Source: Myxococcales bacterium
Lineage (GTDB): Bacteria; Myxococcota; Polyangia; Nannocystales; Nannocystaceae
Assembly: GCA_016793465.1 (NCBI GenBank)
Contig: JAEUJW010000093.1
Coordinates: 1-25,001 of the forward strand
Reading direction: 5' to 3'
Length of the DNA stretch: 25,001 bases
This document shows, one piece after another, positions 1 through 9,569 of the stretch (within the stretch, counting starts at the first letter, position 1; each line of letters starts with the position of its first letter). The notes under the pieces are model-generated. The model saw only the letters and a list, made by a program, of their open reading frames with translations, did not search any database and was not told the origin of the DNA. Both the position numbers and the translations under genes were made by a program.

Positions 1-122
1 GCGTCGAGACGTCTCCGCGAGGCTCCTTACCGAAATTTCACTCGGTGATCGGGCGAAGCTGCTGATCCTGCCGCCCGCTCTCCCGCACCGAATCCGGGAC
101 GGATCGGCCTGTTCCCCTGCAT
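1..122. other. Window edge, homology break upstream of kinase gene
   Basis: No gene can be supported here. The reading frame of the downstream kinase is closed by a TGA at 63-65, and the peptide readable from 66 to about 122 does not resemble a kinase N-lobe: no glycine loop and no VAIK-type lysine. Kinase-like sequence begins abruptly near 123-126. The stretch 86-97 (CACCGAATCCGG) is identical to 12 bases in the left end of the IS21-derived element at 8852-8863. That hints at a mobile-element end here, but 12 bases in such GC-rich DNA is weak evidence. Confidence 0.4.
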
Positions 123-155
123 CTAATTCAGGACGTCACACTGGACCACCCCAAC

Positions 156-3100
156 TTGGTCCGGCTGCACGACCTGATCGTTCGCGAAGCTGTCGGGTGG
201 TTCTCGATGGAGCTGGTCACGGGTGTCGACTTCGTCGCCGCCCACGCTGATGCGCGGGGCGTCGGCGGCGTCGCACTGACGCGGCGCTTCGCCGCGCTCG
301 CGCCGATGCTGGTCGACGCGCTGCAGGCCGTGCACGCCGCAGGGTTCCTCCACGGCGATCTCAAGCCCGAGAACGTGCTGGTCGAGCTGGGTGAGCGGGT
401 GGTGCTCCTGGACTTCGGCATGGCCGCGACGGTCGACCTCGACGATCGGCTGCGCGGCGACGGCGTCGGCGGGACGCTGGCCTACCTCCCGCCCGAGGCG
501 CTCGACGACCCGCGCCCGTCGCTCGCGTGGGACACGTACGCCCTCGGGCTGCTGTTCGTCGAGGCGCTGACAGGCCGGCCGCCGTTCGCCGCGGAGCTGG
601 CGCGGGCGCTGGTGGAGAAGCGTCGCGGGCTCCCGGCGACGGTCCGCCGCGCACTCGCAGGGCTGTCACCGACGCTGGCGGAGTGCGTGGGCGGGCTCCT
701 GGATGCGCGCCCGGAAGCCCGGCCGTCACTCGCCGAGGTGAGCCGCTGGATCGGCGCGCCGGCCCGGCACGCGGTGCGGGCAAATCTGTCGACAGAGCTA
801 GTAGGACGCGACGAGCCGCTGGCGGCGCTGCGCCGCTGGAGCGCGAGCGAGGGTTTCTCGGCCTGCGTTCTCCGCGGCGTGTCCGGTATCGGCAAGTCGT
901 CGCTGGCGCGAGCGCTGGTCCGCGAGCTGCGGGCCCGGGGCGAGCTGGTCCTCCGCGCCCGCTGCCACCCGAACGAGAGCGTCCCGTTCAACGGCCTCGA
1001 CGGTATCCTCGACGACCTGGTGCGCTGCATCGGCGATGACGAGGCGCGTGACCACAGTGCGATCGCCGCCCTGGCCGCGGTATTCCCGGCGTTCGCCCAG
1101 CTGGGTGTTCCGGATGACGTACCCGCACGCGGCGAGCCCCCGCACGAGATCCTCGCCCGCGCCTGCGAGGCCCTGCTCGTGGTGTTGACGGCGGTCGCGC
1201 GCCACCGTCGTGTCGTCCTCTGGATCGACGATCTCCAGTGGGCCGATGGCGAGACGCGAGGCATCCTGCGCAGCTGGGCCGAGTCCTTCAAGCCGCCAGT
1301 TCACCTGCTGCTTAGCACCCGCTCCGGGCCGCCGGAGTACCTGGCGGTCGACCTCGACCTCGAACTCCATCCGCTGCTGGCCACGGAGGCCGCGGCACTG
1401 GTGCGGCGCGTGGCCCCTGACCTGCCAGAGCCCGTGTTCACGGCCCTGTACGGCGAATCCGCCGGGATCCCGTTCATCCTCCAGCGCCTTGCGCGTGCAT
1501 CCGCCGCGGGCCCGGATCGACCCGCGCCGACGCTGGTGAGCGCGCTGTACGACGCGCTCGCGGGGCTGGCCGACGACGGCGAGCGCGCGGCCCTGCTGCT
1601 CGCGCTCGCGGGGCGCCCGCTTGAGCTCGATCTCCTCGCCGCCGCCGGCGTTCGTCGCGGGACGACCTTCGAGCTCGAGCGTCGCGGTGTGGCGACACGC
1701 GGCGCCGACGGCCACCACCGCTTCGAGGTGCAGCACGCGCGGCTGGCATCGGCCCTCCTCGCCGCGGTCCCGCTCGCGCGGCAGATCGAGGGCCACGCAG
1801 CGCTGGCCGCGGCTCTCATCGATCGGGGGCGGGGAGAGGATGCGCCGCACATTGCGACCCACCTGCGGGCCGGCGAGCGCCCGGACGCCGTGCTGTGGGC
1901 GGCCCGGGCCGGCGAGCGGCTCGCCGCGGGGTTCGCCCTCGAGAGTGCGGCGCTGTGGTACCGGCGCGCCCTCGAGTGGAGCCTTCCGGACGACCCGGCA
2001 CGGTTCGACCGCCGGCTCGCGCTTGCCCACGCGCTCGCCGCGGCCGGGCACGGCGTGGAGGCTGGCGATGAGTTCGCCGCCTGCGCCGCGGGGGCGCCGC
2101 ATGGGGCGGCGCGGGAGTACCGTCAGAAGGCGGCCGAGCACTACCTCGCCGCCGGGGCCGCGGATCGGGGGATGGCGGCGCTTCGGCCACTGTTGTCGGC
2201 GCGCCGCATCGCCTGGCCCGAGAGCCAGGCGTCGGCTGCGGCGGGGATCCTGGTGCGTCTCGTCCGGATCGCTATCCGGAGCGCGCGACCGTCGCGCGGC
2301 GAGCTGCCGGACAGCGCGCTCGACCTCGACCTGTGCTGGGCAGCCGCCAAGGGGCTGCTCGGCACGGACGCCGTGCGCGGGGCCTTCTTCGCGCTCGAGG
2401 CCCTGGACCGCGCGCTGCAGGGGAGCGATGTCCGGCGCCTGGCGCGTCACCGCGTCGCCGTCGCGGCCATTGTGTTCGCCCCGCTCGGCGGGCGGCTGGC
2501 AGCGCTCGGGCGGCGATGGATCGCGGACGGCGTCGCCACGGCAGCAACCGAGCGTGACCCGTACCTCGCGGGCTTCGCCCGGGTCTGCGAGGGGCAGCTC
2601 GCAGTGATCGAAGGGCGGTGGCCCGAGGCCCACGCCGTGCTGACGGCCGGGCTCGCGCAGCTGCGGGCCGACGGCGTCGGCGCCCACTGGGAGCAGCACA
2701 TCGGCCTCATGGGCCTGCTGCGCACACTGCAGGAACGGCGGGAGTTCGCGGCGCTGCGTATCGAGGCCTCCGGTCTGCGCGCGCGGGCGGAGGGCCTTGG
2801 CGACCTGTACGCCGAGGTGACCGGCCGCCTCTACGAGGCGCTCGGCCAGCTGTCGCTTCGTCAGACGGTGCAGGCCCGCTTCCACGTCGAGCGGGCGCTC
2901 GCCCGCTGGGGCCGCCGCGAGGCGCTCGACATCCAGCAGCTGTACGCGGAGCACATCCTGGCGATCTGCGACGCGGTTGATGGCGACGCGCTCGCGGCGT
3001 GGCGACGCGTCTCCGCCGCGTGGCCGGAATGGCGGCGGTCCCAGCTGCTGCGCATCCCCGTGGCCCGCATCGACTGCCTGGCCCTGCGCGCCCGCGTGGC

Positions 3101-3314
3101 CCTGTGCGCCGCGAACCGCGACCCGGCTGCGCGCGCCGCGTACGTCGCCGCCTGTCTCGCGGATGCCCGCAGCCTGCGCCGCGAGGCCAGACCCGATGCG
3201 CGCGCCCTCGGCGAGCAGCTCGCCGCCCTGTCCCGCGCGCCGGTCGTCGACCTCGCCGCGCTGTTCCCGACCCACATCGCGCCCGCCGCCAGCGGGCGGG
3301 AGGAGATGCCATGA
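156..3314 (+). CDS. PknK-like protein: truncated Ser/Thr kinase plus AAA ATPase and helical-repeat region
   Basis: Predicted cytoplasmic signalling switch: a kinase domain followed by an AAA/STAND-type ATPase and a long helical, TPR-like region. Residues numbered from the TTG at 156: the kinase C-lobe is clear, with HGDLKPEN (H66, D68), DFG (D86) and a GGTLAYLPPEAL activation segment. ATPase Walker A is GVSGIGKSS (K247) and Walker B is VVLWIDDLQW (D358, D359). The alanine/arginine-rich part from about 430 to 1052 looks like repeated helices. The kinase N-lobe is absent: homology begins at about the alphaC/beta4 junction (LDHPNLVRLHDL, from 141), and the frame is closed at 63. The true start is therefore unsure; it may be a 5'-truncated gene or a pseudokinase. 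It ends in an ATGA overlap with the caspase gene, implying translational coupling. Family known: PknK-like kinase-AAA proteins. Role in a caspase pathway is inferred from position. Confidence 0.82.
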   Translation: MVRLHDLIVREAVGWFSMELVTGVDFVAAHADARGVGGVALTRRFAALAPMLVDALQAVHAAGFLHGDLKPENVLVELGERVVLLDFGMAATVDLDDRLRGDGVGGTLAYLPPEALDDPRPSLAWDTYALGLLFVEALTGRPPFAAELARALVEKRRGLPATVRRALAGLSPTLAECVGGLLDARPEARPSLAEVSRWIGAPARHAVRANLSTELVGRDEPLAALRRWSASEGFSACVLRGVSGIGKSSLARALVRELRARGELVLRARCHPNESVPFNGLDGILDDLVRCIGDDEARDHSAIAALAAVFPAFAQLGVPDDVPARGEPPHEILARACEALLVVLTAVARHRRVVLWIDDLQWADGETRGILRSWAESFKPPVHLLLSTRSGPPEYLAVDLDLELHPLLATEAAALVRRVAPDLPEPVFTALYGESAGIPFILQRLARASAAGPDRPAPTLVSALYDALAGLADDGERAALLLALAGRPLELDLLAAAGVRRGTTFELERRGVATRGADGHHRFEVQHARLASALLAAVPLARQIEGHAALAAALIDRGRGEDAPHIATHLRAGERPDAVLWAARAGERLAAGFALESAALWYRRALEWSLPDDPARFDRRLALAHALAAAGHGVEAGDEFAACAAGAPHGAAREYRQKAAEHYLAAGAADRGMAALRPLLSARRIAWPESQASAAAGILVRLVRIAIRSARPSRGELPDSALDLDLCWAAAKGLLGTDAVRGAFFALEALDRALQGSDVRRLARHRVAVAAIVFAPLGGRLAALGRRWIADGVATAATERDPYLAGFARVCEGQLAVIEGRWPEAHAVLTAGLAQLRADGVGAHWEQHIGLMGLLRTLQERREFAALRIEASGLRARAEGLGDLYAEVTGRLYEALGQLSLRQTVQARFHVERALARWGRREALDIQQLYAEHILAICDAVDGDALAAWRRVSAAWPEWRRSQLLRIPVARIDCLALRARVALCAANRDPAARAAYVAACLADARSLRREARPDARALGEQLAALSRAPVVDLAALFPTHIAPAASGREEMP
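3298..3305 (+). promoter_or_regulatory. Ribosome binding site of caspase gene
   Basis: GGGAGGAG lies five bases before the ATG at 3311 and inside the 3' end of the kinase gene. It fixes the caspase start at 3311 rather than at the in-frame start at 2999, which would overlap the kinase by more than 300 bases. The same GGGAGGAGAT decamer precedes the next gene. Confidence 0.7.
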
Positions 3315-4093
3315 GCAAGTACTACGCGCTGCACATCGCCGGCCGCAACGCGGCGAGCGATAACAACGAATGCAAGTTTTTGGAGGCTGCCGTGGATCTG
3401 TCTATGGTCATGCGTCGTCGCGGCATCACATCCGAGGTGCTGCGATACGATCCAAAGGACAGGGAATACGTCGAGGCAGCCACGGAGCGCATAGCGATCG
3501 AGGAATTTCCCAACGGAGGAACGTTCCTGCTGACGTACACGGGGCACGGGCGAGAGAAGAAGATGTGCTCGAACAATGTCCCCGACGGGGCAGGTTGGCT
3601 TCTGGGAGAGCACTTCACGTATCACGAGGAAGGTATCAGGCGGCTCCTGGTCGGCAAGTTTCGGTATGATGTCCGTGTGATCGTGATCTCGGACTGTTGT
3701 TACGCCAAGGCTATCGACCCCTCGCGGCTGTTCCTTGACCTCGTCGCAGCGAAGATGCGCGGGTTACCGCTTCTGAGCGATGACCTGCTCAGGGAGGCCC
3801 TCGGCGACGCCGAGTTCGAGTACTTCTACGATTTGTACCAACGGTCCCGGGATCTGTGTACAAAGATCGAGCACGCGCCCAAGCCTTCGTGCGACTACAT
3901 GCATATCTCCGCGGGGAAGGGCGGCGATGTGACTCCTGCGGTGTTCACCAGAGCGATCTGCGCCATCCTCGAAAAAGCGCAGCCCGGCTTCACCTATGGT
4001 CAGCTCGTCGAAGCGTTGAAGGCGCTCAACTTCAACGAGGACCCGTTTGAATCCAAAGCAGGCCTTGCAACAACCGTGACCGTTGGACCCTGA
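3311..4093 (+). CDS. Caspase-like (peptidase C14) protein
   Basis: 260-residue caspase-fold cysteine peptidase, expected to cut protein targets. The catalytic His is in LLTYTGHGR (H79) and the catalytic Cys in VIVISDCCYAK (C130, after D128), each at the end of a hydrophobic strand as in C14 peptidases. The C-terminal part (HISAGKGGDVTPAVFTRAI) fits the small-subunit region. There is no signal peptide, membrane helix or second domain, so it is a minimal caspase domain and probably relies on partners for activation. It overlaps the kinase/ATPase stop by ATGA and is followed 18 bases later by an unknown gene with the same ribosome binding site. Its third positions are visibly less G/C-biased than those of the kinase gene, suggesting separate ancestry. 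Substrate specificity cannot be read from sequence; activation by the upstream ATPase is inference. Confidence 0.88.
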   Translation: MSKYYALHIAGRNAASDNNECKFLEAAVDLSMVMRRRGITSEVLRYDPKDREYVEAATERIAIEEFPNGGTFLLTYTGHGREKKMCSNNVPDGAGWLLGEHFTYHEEGIRRLLVGKFRYDVRVIVISDCCYAKAIDPSRLFLDLVAAKMRGLPLLSDDLLREALGDAEFEYFYDLYQRSRDLCTKIEHAPKPSCDYMHISAGKGGDVTPAVFTRAICAILEKAQPGFTYGQLVEALKALNFNEDPFESKAGLATTVTVGP

Positions 4094-4095
4094 CT

Positions 4096-4103
4096 GGGAG
4101 GAG
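4096..4103 (+). promoter_or_regulatory. Ribosome binding site of 4112 gene
   Basis: GGGAGGAG, eight bases before the ATG at 4112, sits in the 18-base gap after the caspase stop. It matches the caspase gene's own site (GGGAGGAGAT at both), consistent with the two genes forming one cassette. Confidence 0.65.
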
Positions 4104-4111
4104 ATTCTGCC

Positions 4112-4867
4112 ATGCTGCTCAAACTGTACCATCTGTTTCGCACCAATCCGAACGTGGCGCGCGAGTTCGTCGAACGTGATCACCTTGATATTGACCGCCG
4201 GCTGGACGTCGTCCGCGGGCTGGAGCTGAAGGACCGGTTCCAATTCACCGAGGAGGAGATCTCGATCATCCTCCGTGAAGATGACGAGAAGGGCAAGAAT
4301 CTCATCCGAGGTCAGCTCGCGGCTTCGTTCGACGAGTCGGGGCTGCGCGGCGCGCTGGGCCTCCCGGGCATGCACATCCCCGAGCGGTACCTGAAGAACG
4401 TCGTCGACGATGTCATCGCGGACATCCAGGCCTGGCTCGATGTGGTGAACGACAGCTCATGGCCCGGCAGGTCGGGTCCGTGCGCCGAGCACGTCTCCCC
4501 AGCCGTGGTGGAGCAGCGTCTCGTGGATGGGAGCCGCGAACTCGAGTTCACGATCGAGGGCTGGTTGTTCACCCCGGAGAAAGCTGACGAGGACTCGTAC
4601 AAGCTCGTCGTCAGGTTCTATTCGGCCGGCACGGAGACATACTACCAGGCCACGGTGAAATCGGTGGATGACTCCAAGTACCCGCGGTCGTCGGCGGTCG
4701 TCCGCGTCAAGCTGCCGTCCGCCGCGGGCCACCCGATCGCTACGTACGATGTTTACGTCTTCCAGGACGATCTGACTGAATCACCGGAGCGCCCTTACCC
4801 GGCTGGCGGCTCGCGGCTCCCCGCGGCGATCACGGTCTGCGAATTTAAGGCGAAGTTCCCCCAGTGA
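4112..4867 (+). CDS. Unrecognised 251-residue protein downstream of caspase
   Basis: I do not recognise the family. The N-terminal ~75 residues are charged and helical (LKLYHLFRTNPNVAREFVERD, then an EEEI-rich helix). This could be a small adaptor domain resembling the death-like or effector-associated modules that accompany caspases in bacteria, but that is only a guess from position and helicity. From about residue 125 to the end the pattern changes to alternating strands (LEFTIEGWLF, KLVVRFYSAG, AVVRVKLPS, YDVYVFQDD), suggesting a beta-sandwich. No signal peptide, membrane segment or catalytic motif is seen. It starts at an ATG with a strong ribosome binding site and ends in a TGATG junction with the next gene. 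Base use is milder than in the kinase gene, like the caspase. Likely a regulator, target or recruiter for the caspase. Confidence 0.8.
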   Translation: MLLKLYHLFRTNPNVAREFVERDHLDIDRRLDVVRGLELKDRFQFTEEEISIILREDDEKGKNLIRGQLAASFDESGLRGALGLPGMHIPERYLKNVVDDVIADIQAWLDVVNDSSWPGRSGPCAEHVSPAVVEQRLVDGSRELEFTIEGWLFTPEKADEDSYKLVVRFYSAGTETYYQATVKSVDDSKYPRSSAVVRVKLPSAAGHPIATYDVYVFQDDLTESPERPYPAGGSRLPAAITVCEFKAKFPQ

Positions 4868-5841
4868 TGGTGCGACTCGACTCGCTGCTCGGGCTGGCGC
4901 GCGGGCTCTTGCCTGCGTGCGTGGGGACCGTGCCGGCTACCCTGCCGGGCGGGCTGGGGCGGTTCCCGCCGTGTCTGAGCTGGCTCGGGGTCGAGGTGCG
5001 GCTGGACGACGACGCGACGGTGGACCTCGCGGCGTCGGTCGACGGGCGTGGAGCGGGCCGGCTGGTGCTGGCGGCCTCGGAGGTCCAGCTGCGCGCGGAC
5101 CTGCCGGCGCAGTGGGGCGCGACGCTGGCAGCGATCGGCGACTGGGCAGCCGCGCGGGACCCGGGGCTTGCGGCGGTGCAAGAGCTGTGGTTCGAGGTAG
5201 ACGCGGGCGGGGAGCTGCGGCCGCCCATCGTGTTCTTCACGGTCGTCGGGGCGCTGCCAGACGGCGTCGATGCCCTGCTCGATGCCGCCGTGTTGCCGCG
5301 GCTCGGAGCGCCGCCGGAGGCGCTCGAGCGGCTCCGGACGGCGCGCGCCGGTTGGACGTCGGACGTCCGCGTGCACCACCTGGCGAGCCTGGCCCCGCGC
5401 GGGCGCGGGGGGCTCCGCGTCGTCGCTTCTGCACCGACCGACGCGCTGATGGCGACGCTCCGCGGGCTCGGGTGGGCCGACGACACCGCCGTGCTGGACG
5501 CGCTGCTGGCCGCGCTCGGCGACTGGACCGGACGCGTGAGCTTCGACCTCGACCTCGATGCGGATGCGCCGCGCCGGCTCGGCATCGAGTGGCACCTGCT
5601 CGCCTCGCCGCGCACCGACCCGCGCTGGCAGCGGGCCCTCGCGGCCGCGCAGGAGCTCGCCGGGGCGCGGCCGGAAAAGGTCGAGGCGGCCCGGGAGTGG
5701 GCCGAGGACATCACCCTCGGCGAGCGGGTCACCATCCACCGCTACATGCACCTCAAGTTCGTGGTCCGCCCGGATGTCCCGCTCACTTCCAAGGCCTACC
5801 TCGGCCTGGCCCCGCGGCTGCACGCCGACGGCCCATCCTGA
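4867..5841 (+). CDS. Unrecognised 324-residue protein, last gene of caspase operon
   Basis: No family recognised. The ATG at 4867 shares one base with the preceding stop (TGATG); a GTG three bases earlier (4864) is an alternative start with a four-base overlap. The protein is mixed alpha/beta and rich in Ala, Leu and Asp, with no signal peptide and no obvious membrane segment. Distinctive stretches are FDLDLDADAPRRLGIEWHLL at about 225-245 and MHLKFVVRPDVPLTSKAYLG near the C-terminus, which look like paired beta strands of a symmetric fold. The base composition returns to the extreme GC bias of the kinase gene, unlike the two genes just before it. It is the last gene of the plus-strand operon and converges with the regulator gene 31 bases away; no clear terminator hairpin is seen in that gap. 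Confidence 0.78.
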   Translation: MVRLDSLLGLARGLLPACVGTVPATLPGGLGRFPPCLSWLGVEVRLDDDATVDLAASVDGRGAGRLVLAASEVQLRADLPAQWGATLAAIGDWAAARDPGLAAVQELWFEVDAGGELRPPIVFFTVVGALPDGVDALLDAAVLPRLGAPPEALERLRTARAGWTSDVRVHHLASLAPRGRGGLRVVASAPTDALMATLRGLGWADDTAVLDALLAALGDWTGRVSFDLDLDADAPRRLGIEWHLLASPRTDPRWQRALAAAQELAGARPEKVEAAREWAEDITLGERVTIHRYMHLKFVVRPDVPLTSKAYLGLAPRLHADGPS

Positions 5842-5872
5842 TCACGGCGCGGTGACTTCTCCTAGAGGACAG

Positions 5873-7378
<1,506 letters not shown>

Positions 7379-7413
7379 CACAGGGGATCATACACATCCC
7401 GGGGGCGAGGACA

Positions 7414-8715
7414 TCACTTCGATTCTGTGGCTTTCGTCGGCGGCGCAGGGTCCTTGTTGTCTTTCTTGGGCGCCCGCGCGGCCTCGCTGCCGAGCTTGAC
7501 GAGCTCGAATCCGCCCCGCAGCGAGAGCATGGGGATCAACCGGAACCCGTCGAGCCCGGAGACCTGATCGCCGGCGACGTAGGGCAGGGTCGCGGAGACC
7601 ACCAGGTCGTTCACGCGGATCGACAGGCCGATGTCGAGGCCGAAGAAATTCCGCCGCGTCGTCCCGAGGGAGCTGGCGAGAAAGTCGTCGCCGGCCCCGC
7701 GGAACTCGTTGTCCTCCAGTCCGAGATTCTCGACGTCCGCCCAGATCTTCTCCAGCGTCTTGTTGGCCTTGCTGTCGACCCACGCGCGGCGCCACGAGGG
7801 GCCGACGAACAGGCTGACCTCGACCCAGTTGTCCTTATGGCTGCGAACCCAGGAGTAGCGGGCCCCGAGCGCCGCGTGCAGGGTCGTGACGTCGCCGGTG
7901 ACGGCGACCTGGGGCGCGGTTACCATGCCGGCGGCGGACTCCTCCGCGCGGATGACGTGCTTCCAGTGGGTGCGGGCCACATCGACCATCAGCGATGGCC
8001 CCAGCAGGAAGCTGCGGCGCAGCTGGTAGCGCCACGTGTTACGTTCGGGGGAGTTCTCGTCGCACGACCCGCGTTTATCGGCCTTCCTGGACCGGCAGTA
8101 TGCGACGTACCAGTCGGGGAACCACGTGAAGTCGGCGGAGACCGCGAAGTTCTCGATCTGCGGTAGGAGCATGGCCGAGCCGAACTCGGTCTCGCCCGTG
8201 ACGGTCCGCGGCTGGGAGCCCTTGCGGATCATCAGGGACGAGCGAAAGTTGAGGGTGCGGACGTCGAGGCCACCGCCGAACGCCCCTGCTGCGCTCGTCT
8301 CGGGATCGTCATCAGCGGCGTTGCCGGTGACGAGGCTGCCGAACGTGTCGCCGACGATCCGTAGTGACGGCCGGATCGCGTTGCGGTCGCGCAGCAGCAC
8401 GGCGGCGGCCGAGTCGCTTTCATCGACGGCGTTCGAACTGCCGAGCGCGTCCTGTGGCTTGCCGGGCAGCAACCGAAGCACCTCGGGCGTGAGATCCTTC
8501 AGGTCCTCCTGATCCACCTTCGCCAGCTCGGCAGGGTCGAGACGGGCGAGGCAGGCCGCGAGCGCGGCGTTTTCCGCGTAGTTGGTAATGCATTCTTTGA
8601 CGGTCTTTTCGTTGGCCTTGTCCGGGGGTGAGGGGGTCGCAATAGGTGGGGTGTCTGGCGGAGTCGAGTTGGGCGCCTGTGCGAGGAGATGGGTCAGTAC
8701 GACGGGTATCAACAT
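7414..8715 (-). CDS. Probable exported outer-membrane (beta-barrel-like) protein
   Basis: 433 residues. The ATG at 8715 has GGAG six bases upstream and opens a short hydrophobic leader (MLIPVVLTHLLAQA, then PNSTPP), fitting a signal peptide cut after AQA. A Pro/Thr-rich spacer and a helical region (ENAALAACLARLDPAELAKV) follow. From about residue 130 there are many amphipathic strands ending in aromatic residues (FAVSADFTWFPDWYVAY, WRYQLRRSFLLGPSLMVDV, LHAALGARYSWV, WVEVSLFVGPSW), typical of an outer-membrane barrel. The C-terminal tail is Lys/Pro-rich (KKDNKDPAPPTKATESK), unusual for a barrel. No specific family recognised. The frame stays open upstream to 9138 through the inserted IS21-derived element, but that part is not genuine. 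The insertion lies 91 bases before the start codon and may alter its expression. Confidence 0.75.
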   Translation of the reverse strand: MLIPVVLTHLLAQAPNSTPPDTPPIATPSPPDKANEKTVKECITNYAENAALAACLARLDPAELAKVDQEDLKDLTPEVLRLLPGKPQDALGSSNAVDESDSAAAVLLRDRNAIRPSLRIVGDTFGSLVTGNAADDDPETSAAGAFGGGLDVRTLNFRSSLMIRKGSQPRTVTGETEFGSAMLLPQIENFAVSADFTWFPDWYVAYCRSRKADKRGSCDENSPERNTWRYQLRRSFLLGPSLMVDVARTHWKHVIRAEESAAGMVTAPQVAVTGDVTTLHAALGARYSWVRSHKDNWVEVSLFVGPSWRRAWVDSKANKTLEKIWADVENLGLEDNEFRGAGDDFLASSLGTTRRNFFGLDIGLSIRVNDLVVSATLPYVAGDQVSGLDGFRLIPMLSLRGGFELVKLGSEAARAPKKDNKDPAPPTKATESK

Positions 8716-8798
8716 TTCGGCTCCGATCGCGGCATGGCCGCGGATGGTGGTTGCAGCTGATCGCGGCGAGAATTCGCGGTCGGCGTGGGCCGCCTTCT

Positions 8799-8805
8799 TA
8801 TTGGC
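8799..8805 (+). repeat. Target-site duplication, left copy
   Basis: TATTGGC immediately precedes the left terminus (TGCGTTTTCCGG) of the IS21-derived element. The identical heptamer follows the right terminus at 9587-9593. Seven bases is within the range known for IS21-family insertions. Confidence 0.8.
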
Positions 8806-8823
8806 TGCGTTTTCCGGGCGGAC

Positions 8824-8875
8824 CTGACCGCCGATTCCGGACGGACCTGACCACCGAATCCGGTCCGACCTGACC
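8824..8875 (+). repeat. Left subterminal repeat array of IS21-type element
   Basis: Three copies of ACCTGACC spaced 23 bases apart (core CTGACC at 8824, 8847 and 8870), each in a similar context (TTCCGG or ATCCGG nearby). They mirror the array at the right end and correspond to the multiple terminal repeats bound by IstA in this family. Confidence 0.75.
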
Positions 8876-8889
8876 GGCGGTTCCGGGCA

Positions 8890-9465
8890 CCTCTGCTCAA
8901 GGCGGCCCGCATCGGTCAGGACGCCGGCCTCGAGGACGTGCGCTGCAGCCCCGGCCGCGGCGTCGACAAGGCCGTGCTCCGCGACCTCGGTACCTGCCGC
9001 TGGATCCGCGAGCGGCTCAACGTGATCGTCGTCGGCAAGACCGGCGTCGGCAAGAGCTACCTCGGTGCCGCGCTCGCCCAGACCGCGTGTCGCCACGGCT
9101 ACCGCGCGCTCTTCGCCCGCGTCCCCCGTCTCAACCACGATCTTGCGATCGCCCGCGCCGATGGTACATACACCACAGCGCTCGCGCAGCTCGCCCGCGT
9201 CGACGTGCTCGTCCTCGACGATTTACTCCTCGCGCCCATGAAGGACTGCGAGCTCCGCGACCTCCTCGAGATCCTCGAGGACCGCTACGACAAGACCTCG
9301 ACCGTCATCACGTCGCAGGTCCCCACCAAGAAGTGGCACGACCTCCTCGTCGAGCCCACCCTCGCCGACGCGATCTGCGATCGCCTCGTCCACAACGCCC
9401 ACGTCCTCGCGCTCAAGGGCCCCTCCCAGCGCGACAAGAAGGCCAACCCACCCACCACCACCTGA
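8890..9465 (+). pseudogene. istB: istB fragment (IS21 helper ATPase), 5'-truncated
   Basis: C-terminal two-thirds of the IstB ATPase, which normally assists the IstA transposase in target choice. Recognisable order: LLKAARIGQDAGLEDV, then WIRERLNVIVVGKTGVGKSYL (Walker A GKTGVGKS), VLVLDDLLLAP (Walker B), TVITSQVPTKKWHDLL, and the family ending ADAICDRLVHNAHVLALKG. Full IstB proteins are about 250 residues. Here homology starts at about 8890, directly after the left repeat array; the frame is open only from 8851 and the first usable start is a GTG at 8938, giving 175 residues. The N-terminal domain that contacts DNA or IstA is lost, so the product, if made, is probably inactive. Confidence 0.82.
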
Positions 9466-9518
9466 CCCACCCCGCCACCGACCCCATCCTCCCCGTCATC
9501 CCGCCGTCGCTCCGCTCC

Positions 9519-9569
9519 GGTCAGATGGTCCGGAACGGTCGGTCAGATCCAGCCGGTACGAGCGGTCAG
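9519..9569 (+). repeat. Right subterminal repeat array of IS21-type element
   Basis: Three copies of GGTCAG at 9519, 9541 and 9564, spaced 22-23 bases, in inverted orientation to the left array. The outermost copy is followed by GCCCGGAATACGCA, the right terminus. Confidence 0.75.

Noticed and set aside
798..3275. 825-residue open frame on the minus strand inside the kinase/ATPase gene
   Set aside because: Antisense shadow of a high-GC gene: low-complexity Arg/Gly/Pro-rich translation without domains, fully overlapped by a well-supported gene.
8824..8875. Regularly spaced CTGACC repeats as a regulatory operator array
   Set aside because: They mirror the GGTCAG array at 9519-9569 and lie at the ends of an IS21-type element, so transposase binding repeats explain them.
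8716..9138. N-terminal extension of the outer-membrane protein through the IS21-derived element
   Set aside because: The extension is translated from the inserted element; the ATG at 8715 has a GGAG site and begins a signal-peptide-like leader.
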